This document shows positions 37,965-47,912 of a stretch of 64,000 bases of DNA, piece by piece (position 1 is the stretch's first letter; every line of letters starts with the position of its first letter). Source of the DNA: Eublepharis macularius (taxonomy: Eukaryota > Chordata > Lepidosauria > Squamata > Eublepharidae). The notes beneath the pieces are model-generated. The model made no database searches. It was given only the letters and a program-made list of their open reading frames with translations, and was not told where the DNA came from. The translations under genes and the position numbers were made by a program. The stretch is from positions 8,145,001-8,209,000 of the forward strand of contig NC_072795.1 in assembly GCF_028583425.1 (NCBI RefSeq). The letters are read 5' to 3'.

Positions 37965-38525
37965 CGTTTCATAAGGACGTAAGAAGAACCCTACTGGATC
38001 AAATCATCCTTCAATCTACTCCAGCATCCTGTTTCCTGCAGCAGCGCATTAGAGGCCCCAGAAGGCATACAAACAGGATACAGAGTCCAGTGCCTTCCCC
38101 AGTAACTGGTAGGTATACTATTCCATTCATAGACATTGATTTGGCTTCATAGACATTGATTTGTCTAATCCCTTTTAAAGCCCCTGTGCTACCGGCTGTC
38201 ACCACATCAAGTAGCAAGGAGTTCCACAAGCTGTGTAACTACTTTCCCCTCTGCCCTAAGATTACTGATTATCAGTGTCACTGCATGCCCCTAAATTCTA
38301 GTGTTATGGGAAAGGTTGAAGAAGTTATTTTTACATCAAGCTTTAGCGAATCCATTATGCCTTTTCCTCACTGATTTTTCACTAAACGGAAAAGCCCAGA
38401 ACTCTTTAGCTTTTCCTCATAAGGAAGGTGCTCCTATTCCTTGATAATTTTGATTGCCCTTTTATGTACCTCTTCCAGAATGCCTTTGGCGAGGGGAGCC
38501 AGAACTGTACAAATCCCAAATGTAG
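37965..38525 (-). mobile_element. CR1-type LINE 3' end, degenerate
   Basis: Follows the 62344-62990 CR1 in order: ATAAGGACGTAAGAAGAACC, ...CAAGGAGTTCCACAAGCTG, TAGCTTTTCCTCATAAGGAA, TTTGATTGCCCTTTTATGT, AGCCAGAACTGTAC. Frames are broken. A 20-bp piece (CATAGACATTGATTTG) is duplicated at 38130-38163. Confidence 0.75.
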
Positions 38526-38529
38526 CTAC

Positions 38530-38752
38530 ACCACTTTCCAGTTATACCCCACTTTCTCCCAATGAGGACTCACAAGCTGCTCACATCATTCTCCTCTTCT
38601 CCATTTTATCCTAGCAATAACCTTGCGAAGTAGGGTAGGCTGAGAAGGCCCATCATCACCCAGCAAGCTTCCATGGCAGAGTGGAGATTCTCAAACCTGG
38701 GCCTCTCCGATCCTAGTCCTACACTCTAACTACTGCACCAAGCTACTCTATT
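38530..38752 (-). repeat. MIR-like tRNA SINE
   Basis: Minus strand: TTATACCCCACTTTCTCCCA left end, GGGTGATGATGGGCC core complement, head at the right end. Confidence 0.65.
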
Positions 38753-39016
38753 GAATGGCATTGTAATACTGGCTGTTTTATTTTTCAGTCAGTTTCTTAA
38801 TTATTGGGCTGAAGTTGATGGCTGCTCACTCAAGATGATAATTATAGAGATTATCCTACCAAGGACTGCAAAAACTATATTCACTATAAAATAAACAATA
38901 GAGAATCTGTTGCTACTGCACACAATACTATTATATTTATTGAAAAAAGTTTTTGTTGGGTGGAACCTACTTATACATTAAGAGGACTGTGAAGATACAC
39001 ACCCAGGAAAATAGTT

Positions 39017-39100
39017 TCAGTTGGGTAGCTGTGTTGGTCTGCAGCAGAAGAGCAAGATTCGAATCCAGTAGCATCTTAAAGATCTAACCACATGGAACCA
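39017..39100 (-). repeat. Penelope-like candidate, 3' end only
   Basis: GTAGCTGTGTTGGTCTGCAG, AGCAAGATTCGAATCCAGTA, GCATCTTAAAGATCTAACC: the 3' end of the fold-back family in minus orientation. Confidence 0.45.
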
Positions 39101-39903
39101 GTGAGGGGTAGAAGATAAAGGATGTTTTACCAGTTGAGCTTAAAAGATACAGGGATACATCTGGTAGGCTAGAGAATACTATGCATGGATGAATCAATCA
39201 GTTATCAACAGACTGGCCGACAAGATTGGGGATATCTAACTGTATTGTAAATGGATGCGCCCATAACTCCAAATGAGGGTTTAGGAGGGGTGTTGAAAAG
39301 CTTAAGGACTGCTTAGTTGATTTATCAGTCCCTATTGATACTATAACAATGCCCTGCATCTGCCAAAGTGGGCCCTGGCTCATGGAAGATTACGCAAGAA
39401 AACATGATGGTGCCACGAGACTCTTGTAATCAATGAGCTAAATAAACCTTGATGGGTTTGTTTTGTGAGAGAACTAAAATAAGCACAAATTAACATACAA
39501 TGCAATGAAGAAAAAGTGACCCCCCATCTCGTTACAAAGGCATGGCCATCTTTAATCATGCCTTTTCCTAGCCCGTTAGTTCTATGCCAGAGCCAAAACG
39601 GCCTCAGGTAAAGTGACCCTTAATCTGCAGCCTTGCTGATAAATCTGAAACTTGAGTTGATGGTTTTATTACTTAAATTAGCAGTAGCTTTATGGTTTGT
39701 TCTCACTTGGGCAACCCCCAGTCTCTGTTAAGCTAAAAGACCCTGGTCTGGGGGTCACAGGGCTACAGGTATCTTCAGGAAAGAGAATATATAGTTGTCA
39801 AGAGAATTAAGCAAGCCCAGACCAGATTAAGGGGAAGATTTGGGGAGCTTTCAGTTCAGGGCTCTGGCCTGAGCTTGTGAAATTTGTTGGCTACCCCCTA
39901 AGG

Positions 39904-40226
39904 CATTGTTTCCCAACCTTTTTTCCCACGAAGGAACCCCTAAACTAATATTTCAAATCCTGAGGAGTCCCTACCTATGAAAAGTTTTAGAGGCCAGAAA
40001 AAGTTGATCGCAGGGAGCACAAATCAGTTACTGCTAAATTATTGTCCTTTGTCTTGTCAATCCTCTGTAATCGCAAAATTAACACAGACACAGCACAACT
40101 AAAAAGAATCTTAATAAGAGCAGTATTTTGAGGGATATTTGGAATGATTTATGGCATCTCAAAATTTTATTTATTTATTCCATGATTGCCTGACGATTTC
40201 CCACAGACCCCTTGTTGGGAAACATG
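39904..40226. mobile_element. hAT-type MITE
   Basis: Ends CATTGTTTCCCAACC and GTTGGGAAACATG are imperfect inverted repeats. Flanks CCCTAAGG (39896-39903) and CCCTAAGA (40227-40234) are an 8-bp target duplication with one mismatch. No coding capacity. Confidence 0.7.
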
Positions 40227-40586
40227 CCCTAAGATATACCGGGGTCCAAATGAACTGGCCCGACCGAAATAGCCCTCCAAGCATCATTGAAGAAAAGTCT
40301 GAACATTGGCTACCACCTGAGAGAACTTTGATAACTGTACAGAGCCAAACATTGGTCATAGTTCAAAAAAAGAAAAAAGGCTAGGTAACGATTATTTTCC
40401 ATCTCTGTCTTCCTTTAAGTGGCCTATAGTTTGCTGTGTCTAAGGAACAATAATGGGAAATATTTTTATCACCCCCCCCTGAGTAACACCAGGTAGGCCC
40501 TAAAATTTAGGGACTGGATGTTAAAACAGCTCTGGAACAAGCAGACCCACATGGCTCCTGTGGTGATAAAGCACCAAAGGGGTGTA

Positions 40587-40801
40587 GGGTTGGCAGCCTC
40601 CAAGTAGTGGCTGGAGATCTCCCGGAATTATAACTGGTCTCCAGGCCACAGAGATCAGTTCCCCTGGAGAAAATGGCTGCTTTGGTGGGTGGACTCTATG
40701 GCATTATACCCCACTGAGGTCCCTCCCCTCCCCAAAACCTGCCTCCTCCAGATTCCTCATCCCAAATCTCCAGGAATTTCCCAACCTGGACCTGGCAACC
40801 C
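40587..40801. mobile_element. TA-flanked MITE
   Basis: GGGTTGGCAG... to ...CCTGGCAACCC, flanked by TA on each side; interior has GGAGATCTCCCGGAATTATA and CAGTTCCCCTGGAGAAAATG. TA duplication suggests a Tc1/mariner-type non-autonomous element. A second copy is at 52507. Confidence 0.65.
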
Positions 40802-40804
40802 TAT

Positions 40805-40970
40805 TAGAGACCAATAAGATTTTCAGGGTGTAAGCTTTCAAGAATCAGAGCTCCCTTCTTCAGATACTGAGTTCTGACTCTTGAAAGCTCAAAGATCTTG
40901 TTGGGTCTCTAAAGTAGACTAAAATTCTGCTAAAATTCTGCACACCAACTCAGCCACACACCTAAAACTT
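40805..40970. repeat. Fold-back dispersed repeat (Penelope-like candidate)
   Basis: AATAAGATTTTCAGGGTGTA, CTCCCTTCTTCAGATACTGA, then the inverted arm CTCTTGAAAGCTC and ATCTTGTTGGGTCTCTAAAG. Directly abuts the TA-flanked MITE. Confidence 0.5.
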
Positions 40971-41140
40971 GCTAGTTCTTTGTTTCTATGACTGTGGAAA
41001 ATAGAAATGATGATATGATGTGCATTCTGCATCTCATGAAAGTAATTCCAGGCCTGCGGAAAGACTAACAAAGTGTACACTCGACACTGATTGTATGTAG
41101 GTTCACTAGAATGTGTGAAGAAGGCTCGTTAACTATTTAG

Positions 41141-41990
41141 GTTGTTCATATTTTAATTGTTATTTGTGTCCTACTATCAAAACTGTTGTTCATATTTTAA
41201 ACATTATTGGTTCCCTCTTGTCAAAACTATTGTGTTGTGTTGGTCCTTCATGTTTTAATCGTTATTCGTTCCCTCTTGCAAGAACAATTCTGAGGGTCCT
41301 TTATATTTAAGCATTATTTCTTCCCTCTTGTCAAAGCTGTTGTGTTGGTCCTCCATATTTTAACTGTTATTTGTTCCTGTTTGTCAAAACTGTTGTGTTG
41401 ATTGTTCATATTTTTAATGTTATTTGTTCCCTCTTGTCACAACCGTTGTGTTGGCCCTTCATATTATAACTGTTATTTGTTCCCTCTTGTCAAAACTGTT
41501 GTGTTGGTCCTTCATATTTTAACTGTTTTTTGTTGCCTCTTGTCAAAAGTGTTGTGTTGTGTTGGTCCTTCATATTTTAACGTTATTTGTTCCCTCTTGT
41601 CAAAACTGTTGTGTTGGTCCTTCATATTTTAACTGTTTTTTGTTGCCCCTTGTCAAAAGTGTTGTGTTGGTCCTTCATATTTTAACGTTATTTGCTCCCT
41701 CTTGTCAAATTTTATATTTTAATTGCTATATGCTCCCTCTTGTAAAAACTGTTGTGTTGGCCCTTCATATTTAAATGTTATTTGTTCCATCTTGTCAAAA
41801 CAGTTGTGTTGTGTCGGCCCTTCATATTTTAACTGTTATTTGCTCCCTCTTGTCCAAACAGGTTTGATGCCCCTTCATATTTTACTCGCTATATGTTCCC
41901 TCTTGTCACAACTGTTGTGTGTCGGCCCTTCCTATTTTAACCGTCATTCGCTCCCTCTTGTCCAAAGCGTTGCGAGGCCCCTTCGTGTTT
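41141..41990. repeat. Minisatellite, about 53-bp unit, about 17 copies, next to the DVL3 promoter
   Basis: Unit made of TTATTTGTTCCCTCTTGTCA, AAACTGTTGTGTTGG and TCCTTCATATTTTAAC. Units are moderately diverged; some are shortened. The last unit (41941-41993) is rich in CpG (CCGTCATTCGCTCCCTCTTG) and merges into the CpG island about 320 bases before the DVL3 start codon. Confidence 0.9.
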
Positions 41991-42311
41991 TACACCGCGA
42001 GCCGCCTGGGGCTCCTTCGGGGCGGGCAGGCGGCCCGCGAATCCCGTCGCCGGCCTTGCGAGAGAGGCGGGCGGGGAAGCTCCGCCCGCGGTGGGCCGAG
42101 CCTGAGGCGGGCGGAGGGGAGGCGCCGCCGCCGCGCCGCCGCCGCGGCCAGAGTTTGCGCTCTGAGGCGCGGCCAGGCCCACCCGCAGAAGCCGCCGGGC
42201 CTGCCAGGGTCTCCTTCCCTCCCTCGCTCCCTCCTTCCCTCAGCCCAGGCGGCGCGGCGGGCCGGGCCGGGCCGGCTCCTTCTGCTTTGCGGCCCGGCGG
42301 AGCGGGCAGCC
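41990..42311 (+). promoter_or_regulatory. DVL3: DVL3 CpG island, promoter and 5' UTR
   Basis: A very GC- and CpG-rich block begins abruptly at about 41990 where the 53-bp minisatellite ends, and continues past exon 1 to about 42660. It has GGGCGGG boxes and no TATA box close to the start codon. This is the usual form of a housekeeping-type vertebrate promoter. The transcription start is not resolvable by eye. Confidence 0.7.
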
Positions 42312-42478
42312 ATGGCGGCGGCCGAGACGAAGATCATCTACCACCTGGACGACCAGGAGACGCCCTACCTGGTCAAGCTGCCGCTGCCGGCCGAGCGGGT
42401 CACGCTGGGCGACTTCAAGGCCCTCCTCAACCGGCCCAGCTACAAGTTCTACTTCAAGTCGATGGACGACGACTTCGG
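42312..42478 (+). CDS. DVL3: DVL3 (dishevelled 3) coding exon 1, DIX domain start (3' partial)
   Basis: Dishevelled is the cytoplasmic adaptor that polymerises through its DIX domain to carry Wnt signals from Frizzled to Axin. This exon encodes [36 protein letters not shown] and [13 protein letters not shown], the first 56 residues of DIX; the last glycine codon is split. The [10 protein letters not shown] and KSMDDDFG wording fits DVL3 better than DVL1 (KSMDQDFG, APERVTL) or DVL2. The start ATG has a strong context (GCCATGG); the reading frame is open further upstream, but that is the CpG island and minisatellite. Donor GTGAGG at 42479. Two alanines replace the single glycine after Met in human DVL3. 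No later DVL3 exon was found up to 64000. Position next to EIF2B5 supports orthology. Confidence 0.93.
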
Positions 42479-42805
42479 GTGAGGAGGCGGCGGCGGCGGC
42501 GCCCGGCCCGGCCCGGCAGACAATGAGGGGGACCGGCGAGGGGGCGCGTTCCCGCAGCGGCCTTCGGGCGCCCAGCCCCGCTTCGCCAGGCCGGGTTGGG
42601 GGGAGCCGCTGCGGGGATCCCGTCTCAGGTTGGGCTTGGCTGCGGCCCCGCAGGCATCATCGCCCCGTAATGGGGCTCCTTATTCTAGGTGGAGGGGAGC
42701 GGCCTGGAGGGCCCCGGCTCGCCCGCCTCTCGCTTGGATGGGAGGCCGCCGAGGAAGGCTGTGCGGGGGGGAAAGGGAGGGCCAAGCGCCCCGTCTCCTC
42801 TCTGG

Positions 42806-42840
42806 CCAGGAGTCGGTGGCGACTTGACGGCACACAACAA
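42806..42840 (+). repeat. BovB-type SINE/LINE 3' tail fragment
   Basis: AGTCGGTGGCGACTTGACGG followed by CACACAACAAT, directly before the 42856 insertion. Confidence 0.55.
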
Positions 42841-42855
42841 TCATCGTTATAATAG

Positions 42856-43759
42856 AGCCAGAGGAGATTGCCGTGTTAGTCTGTAGTAGCGAAATAGTGA
42901 AGAACCCAGTAGCACCTTTAAGACTAACCCACTTTGTTGTAGCATAAGCTTTCGAGAGCCACAGCTCTTCGTCAGATGCATCGTTAGATGCATCTGACGA
43001 AGAGAGCTGTGGTTTTCGAAAGCTTATGCTACATCTGACGATGCATCTGACGAAGAGCTGCATCGTTAGACGCATCTGACGAAGAGAGCTGTGGTTTTCG
43101 AAAGCTTATGCTACATCTGACGATGCGTCTGACGAAGAGCTGTGGTTTTCGAAAGCTTATGCTACATCTGACGATGTGTCTGACGAAGAAAGCTGTGGCT
43201 CTCGAAAGCGTATGCTACATCTGATGATACATCTGACGAAGAGAGCTATGGCTCTCGAAAGCTTATGCTACATCCGACAATGCATCTGACGAAGAGAGCT
43301 GTGGTTCTCGAAGGCTTATACTACATCCAACGATGCATCTGATGAAGAGAGCTGTGGCTCTCGAAAGCTTATGCTACATTTGACGATGCATCTGCATCTG
43401 ACGAAGAGAGCTGTGGCTCTCGATAGCTTATGCTGCATCCGACGATGCATCTGACGAGAGCTGTGGCTCTCGAAAGCTTATGCTACATCCGATGATGCGT
43501 CTGACGAAGAGAGCTGTGGCTCTCGAAAGCTTATGCTACATCCGATGATACATCTGACGAAGAGAGCTGTGGCTCTCGAAAGCTTATGCTACATCCGACG
43601 ATGCGTCTGACGAAGAGAGCTGTGATTCTCAAAAGCTTATGCTACATCTGACGAGAGCTGTGGCTCTTGAAAGCTTATGCTACAATAAAGTTCGTTAGTC
43701 TTATGAGACAATAAAGTTCATTAGTCTTAAAGGTGCTACTGGACTCTTCACTATTTTGC
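42856..43759 (+). mobile_element. Expanded fold-back element (Penelope-like candidate)
   Basis: Left arm in minus orientation (GAGGAGATTGCCGTGTTAGT, CTTTAAGACTAACCCA, one inverted ribozyme-like motif), then an internal tandem array in plus orientation, then the plus-strand end TTAGTCTTAAAGGTGCTACT with CTTCACTATTTTGC. Imperfect direct repeats flank it: ATCATCGTTATAATAG (42840-42855) and ATCATTATTATAG (43760-43772). The arrangement equals the small fold-back copies elsewhere in the window, with the central motif multiplied. The Penelope-like label rests on the hammerhead motif and fold-back form, not on a reverse transcriptase. Confidence 0.55.
42994..43686 (+). ncRNA. Tandem array of hammerhead-ribozyme-like motifs (about 14 units, 53 bp)
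   Basis: A typical unit reads CTGACGA, A, GAGAGC-TGTG-GCTCTC, GAAA, GC-TTAT-GC, TA. This matches the type I hammerhead order: CUGANGA box, stem II hairpin, GAAA box, very short stem III with a tetraloop, then a UH cleavage position. Differences in stem II between units are mostly pair-preserving, for example GTTTTC in place of GCTCTC gives G-U pairs. Deviations: an extra A after CTGACGA, and a weak stem I (only GATG with CATC, offset by a few bases). Such small variants are known in Penelope-like elements, where they can act as dimers. The array lies in sense orientation in DVL3 intron 1. Activity is not shown. Confidence 0.45.
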
Positions 43760-44332
43760 ATCATTATTATAGTAATCTTTGTTTTCCACAGTCCACTAGA
43801 CGTTTGAGCTGGAGTTTCTTGGATTCGGATTTTATGCAAGAATTTAGGAGTCATTGAGGGTATGGCCTTAGTATGTGGCTTGTTTCAAGCAGGGAGGCTG
43901 TTTGCTGCTGGCCAGTTGTCCTCCTGTCTATGCCGATATCGTCTAGGGGTTTAGTTAATCCTTTTGGAATTACTGCTGTTATTGTTGTTGTTATTCTCCT
44001 CCTCCTCTTCCTCTCTATTTTCCACAGTCCACCAGACTTTGGGCTGGAATTTTGGGTCCCTCATCCACTTGGATTTTATCCAAAAATCTAGGAGTCGTTG
44101 ATGTATTGCCTTAGTATGTGGCATGTTCCAAGCAGTATGGCTGATTTCTACTGGCCAGTTAGTTATCCTGTCTATGCTAATATCGCCTAGGGGTTTAGTT
44201 AGTCCTTTTTGAATCTCACCTAACACTCCTAACATAACATTACTGGAATAACGGTTCTATGTTTCTCCCAAAGACAGTGAACTTCAAATCTGAGATCTTG
44301 ATGTTTTATTATCTTTTTTGCATCTATTGTTG

Positions 44333-44522
44333 TAGAAAAGAGAAAGAGTCCAGTTGCACCTATAAGACTAACAAAATTTGTGGTTGGGTATGAGCTTTCA
44401 TGAGTCACAACTCGCTTCTTCAGATATCTCATACCCTCCCACAAATTTTGTTAGTCTTATAGGTGCTACTGGACTCTTGCTCTTTTCTACTGCTCCAGAC
44501 AGACTAACATAGCTACCCATCT
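44333..44522. repeat. Fold-back dispersed repeat (Penelope-like candidate)
   Basis: Left arm AGAGTCCAGTTGCACCTATA, AGACTAACAAAATTTGTGG; right arm CCACAAATTTTGTTAGTCTT, ATAGGTGCTACTGGACTCTT, CTTTTCTACTGCTCCAGACA. The loop carries, on the minus strand, CTGAAGA, stem GAGT-TGTG-ACTC and TGAAAGC, a third stem II variant that still pairs. Confidence 0.6.
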
Positions 44523-45401
44523 TGATCTGTTGTTGTTTTTAATAATAATAATAGTCCACATTTCTCACTTAGACCCAAGGCAGATTACACAGTGCAAGTG
44601 AAAAGAATATAACTGAATATAATACAGCAGAAGATGGGATTCAAAACCCACATTTATCCTGGTACTGATCCCCAGTTTCATTTGTAAAGCGAATATGTGT
44701 TGGCTCTTTGTTAGGAACTGAGATTTCTTGTGTTCATTCAGTAATGTGTGAATAGGGCTTCCAACTTGGGGGCCCAGTGGGGAAGTGGATGGACAATAGA
44801 TTCAGGACAAAAGAAAGCACTTCTTCACTTAGTTAGCTTGTGGAACTCTCTGCAATGAGATATACGAAAGGACTCTTTAAAAAAAAAAGGAGACTTGCTA
44901 GCGCCTCCCATCTACTACTTCAAGCTCTGAGACCCAAGATAGATTATCACTACTGGAATAACCATTATATGTTTCTCCCGGAGATGCTTAACTTCAAATC
45001 TTAGATCTTGATATTTTGTTATCTTTTTAATCCTTTTCCCTCAATTTGACTGTCACCTGGGATTGCCACATCAATCAGTTTGATGATGATGATGATTAGG
45101 TGGAGATACCTGCTCTTCTTTTTGCTTGTCCCCCCATGGGAAAGCTCTCCTCCCTCCCCCTGGGTAAAAAAAATAATCTCTGCTTCCCTGTAGATAGCTT
45201 GTGTGCAATGACCCATCAGTCCATGGCCAGTCAGATCCATTGTCAAGAGCCCCCCCCCCACTTTTACTCTTAAAAATTCAGCCCCCGTCGTGATTGTCCC
45301 TAGGTGAGGAGCCCCCTCCTTTCTCCAGAGATACTGTGTGAGGATCTTTTTAACAATTTTTTTGTATTTGTCTAGTAGTGTATTTTTACTTATCAAGAAC
45401 A

Positions 45402-45716
45402 AGATTCAGATTCCGTAGCATCTTAAAGACCTCTTGGATTTCCAGGGAAGGAGCTTTTGAGAGTCAAAGCTCCCTTTGTCAGAAACATTTAGAAGTGGGA
45501 TTTGTGTGAGATTTTTACAGTCAAAGCTCTCTTCTTCAGATACATTTACAAGTGGAACTGTGAAGGGTTCATATTAACACTTCTGAATGTGTCTGAAGAA
45601 GGGAGCTTTTGACTCCTGAAAGCTCATACCCAAGAAATCTAGTTGTTCTTTGAGGCGCTACTGGACCTGAAACTTGCTCTTCTACTGCAGACCAAAACAG
45701 CTACCCACCTAAAACT
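45402..45716. repeat. Fold-back dispersed repeat (Penelope-like candidate)
   Basis: Begins ACAAGATTCAGATTCCGTAG in minus sense and ends in plus sense with GAAGAAGGGAGCTTTTGACT, CCTGAAAGCTCATACCC and GCTCTTCTACTGCAGACC. Two internal CTTCTTCAGA-type motifs. Confidence 0.5.
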
Positions 45717-45744
45717 TTGCCCATCTGGGAGCTCAGGTTATGTT

Positions 45745-45905
45745 ACGTGTCTCTCCCCATTTTGACTTCAGTGCAACAATCTTTGGAGGTGGGTGAGTAC
45801 AAGAGAGCGTGCCCAACTCTGTGTTATTCAGCAAGCTTCACGGCAGTGCGGAGATTTGAACCCAAGTCTCTGGCCCAAACTCTAGCAATTGCACCACACT
45901 TGGCT
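45745..45905 (-). repeat. MIR-like tRNA SINE, diverged
   Basis: Minus strand; GTTCAAATCTCCGC B-box region and a right-end head (AAGTGTGGTGCAATTG). Confidence 0.5.
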
Positions 45906-45957
45906 CTTTGGTTCTCACTATATTTACATCCCTGAGAGAGGAAAGGGTCTGCTAGAG

Positions 45958-46281
45958 CAGTGGTCCCCAACCTTTTTGGCACCAGGGACTAGTTTTGTGG
46001 AAGACAATTTTTCCACGGTCTGGGGGGGGTGGGGAGGCAAGCAGGGGAGTGGGCTGCCTCGCCGCTTGCCTTCCTGCCTCTTCGCCGGTGTCACCGGGCG
46101 CCCCGGCGGCACAGCAGGCAGGGAAGTGGAGAGGCAAACGGGGAAGCGGGCTGCCCCGCTGCTCACCTTCCCGCCCCTTTCTCTGGCACTGCTGTAGACC
46201 ACACTACACTGCTGGTGCGGCCTGGTTGCTAATAGGCCACGGACCGGTACCGATCCGCGGCCTGGGGGTTGGGGACCCCTG
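45958..46281. mobile_element. hAT-type non-autonomous transposon with perfect 8-bp target duplication
   Basis: Ends CAGTGGTCCCCAACC and GGTTGGGGACCCCTG are inverted repeats; TGCTAGAG flanks both ends exactly (45950-45957, 46282-46289). Subterminal GGCACCAGGGAC and CCACGGACCGGTACC resemble a DNA transposon family widespread in vertebrates. GC-rich centre, no transposase. Confidence 0.85.
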
Positions 46282-47251
46282 TGCTAGAGCTTGGGTGATT
46301 GCATGAATAGCCCAAGTGATAGGCGTTGGAGGCCCACTGGTGTGTAGGTGGGTGATGTGCCCTCAGGAATCCTTTGGCAGCCTCACAGGCTCAGTCCTGG
46401 GACTTTCCCATCCTGTCCAATGTGGGCTCCTCTCTGATTAGACACTGCAATTGCAGAGTGAAGATCCCAAAGCCTTTTCTGCTTTTAAATGACCTTTTAA
46501 ATAACAATAAGTTGTTCTCTCTTGCACTGTATTTTCTTTCCAGCGTTATTCCTGGCGGGCCCTAGCCTCTTCTCTGGGTGTACTCTGACCTGAGGTTGTT
46601 TGCCCCTCCTCCAGACCTTGCTTATTCCGAGAGCTCTGTGATTTTCCAGACCTTGCTTGTGTGTCCCAAGACAAAGAGAGATTTCTCCTATATATGGCTT
46701 TCCCCCACCCCTTTGTATTTTTCCCTTTGGCGCTGCCCTCTTCCCTTTCTTGGGATCTTTTGTGTCCCTTGAAAATAGAAACCTCACATCTTGCTTTCTT
46801 TGAGATCCGTTTCTCCCACTCCCGACTTCCCTTTGCTGGTTCTGTTGACATTCACAGGATCCATAAGTACACTGGGAGCTTTTGTTTCCTGGAATCTATA
46901 ACTTGCTAGGGCTTATTCTTAGGAATGAGCAGCAAGTAATTTAGAGCTTTGTCGTCCAACAGAGGCAACCTTTTACAAGCTAGATCCCTCTCAGAGCTCT
47001 TTTTATAAGGGTTGGTCAAGTTCAGCAGAAGTACATGGGATTGTGTTACTTCAGAATGCTGTGTGTATTATGCATACACAATTGGGGGACCAGCAGGGAG
47101 CAGCAGGGGTCATGTCGTTTCCCCTTCCCCCGCTCTGTCCTCTTTCCCTTCCCTGAAAGCCCCCATAGCCTCTCCCCCTTTTATACTTCCTTCTTTTGTA
47201 CCATCCCACCACCCACCCACCCTTTTATCTGCCCCCATCTTCAGCTTAATT

Positions 47252-47690
47252 TATTTAACATTTTTTTTACCCCGCCTTTCTGCCCTCATAGTGTCACCAA
47301 GGCCGCTAACAATTTTAACACGCACAAATTAAAACCTCATCTTAAAAGCCATTAAAACCAGCCCATAAATGCATCATTAAAACAAAAAAAGTACAAAAGA
47401 TAAAAAAGGACGGTTATAAACATTGGGGAGGGAGAAGTGGTCACTGGGCGAATGCCGAATGAAACAAAAAAGACTTCACCTGCTGGTGGACGACAAAAAC
47501 AGAAGGGAACAGGCAAATCTCCCCGAGGAGAGAGTTCTGGAGTTTTGGTGCCTCTACTGAGAAGGCCCTCTCCCCCACCTAATCTTGGAAGACAGCGGGG
47601 GGGCACCCCACGCAGGTTTTCCCCAAGACGACTCCAGGGGTTAGGTAGGTTCATAAAGGGGTACGCAGTCCTTCAGGTATGTTGGTTCTA
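47252..47690 (-). mobile_element. LINE 3' region, probably L2-type
   Basis: ACCCCGCCTTTCTGCCCTCA and GTGTCACCAAGGCCGCTAAC are a 3' tail seen in minus orientation; on the minus strand further blocks such as the EGLLS-type tract near 47560 follow. No intact frame. Confidence 0.5.
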
Positions 47691-47709
47691 AATCATATAT
47701 TAATGATGT

Positions 47710-47912
47710 TCCTACTTCATTTATACCCCCCTTTTCTCCACAGTGGAGATTTGATGTAGCTTATAGCATTCTCCTCTCCTCCATTGTATCTTCACAACAA
47801 CCCTATGAGGTAGGTTAGGCTAAGAATGTGCACTTGGCCCAAGGTCACCTAGTGAACCGTGTCTACCAGATCCTTTGTCTGCATTGCTAACCACAACACC
47901 ACACTGGCTTTT
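47710..47912 (-). repeat. MIR-like tRNA SINE
   Basis: Minus strand; TTTATACCCCCCTTTTCTCC left end, GGTGACCTTGGGCC complement, right-end head. Confidence 0.65.

Noticed and set aside
41402..42526. Open frames of up to 267 codons through the minisatellite and CpG island
   Set aside because: They are repeat-unit translations (HIL-type repeats) followed by GC-rich Arg/Pro/Gly sequence. Only the DVL3 exon from 42312 has a recognisable protein.
42994..43686. CRISPR array
   Set aside because: The repeats are contiguous without unique spacers, in a vertebrate intron. Unit structure fits a minisatellite of ribozyme-like motifs.
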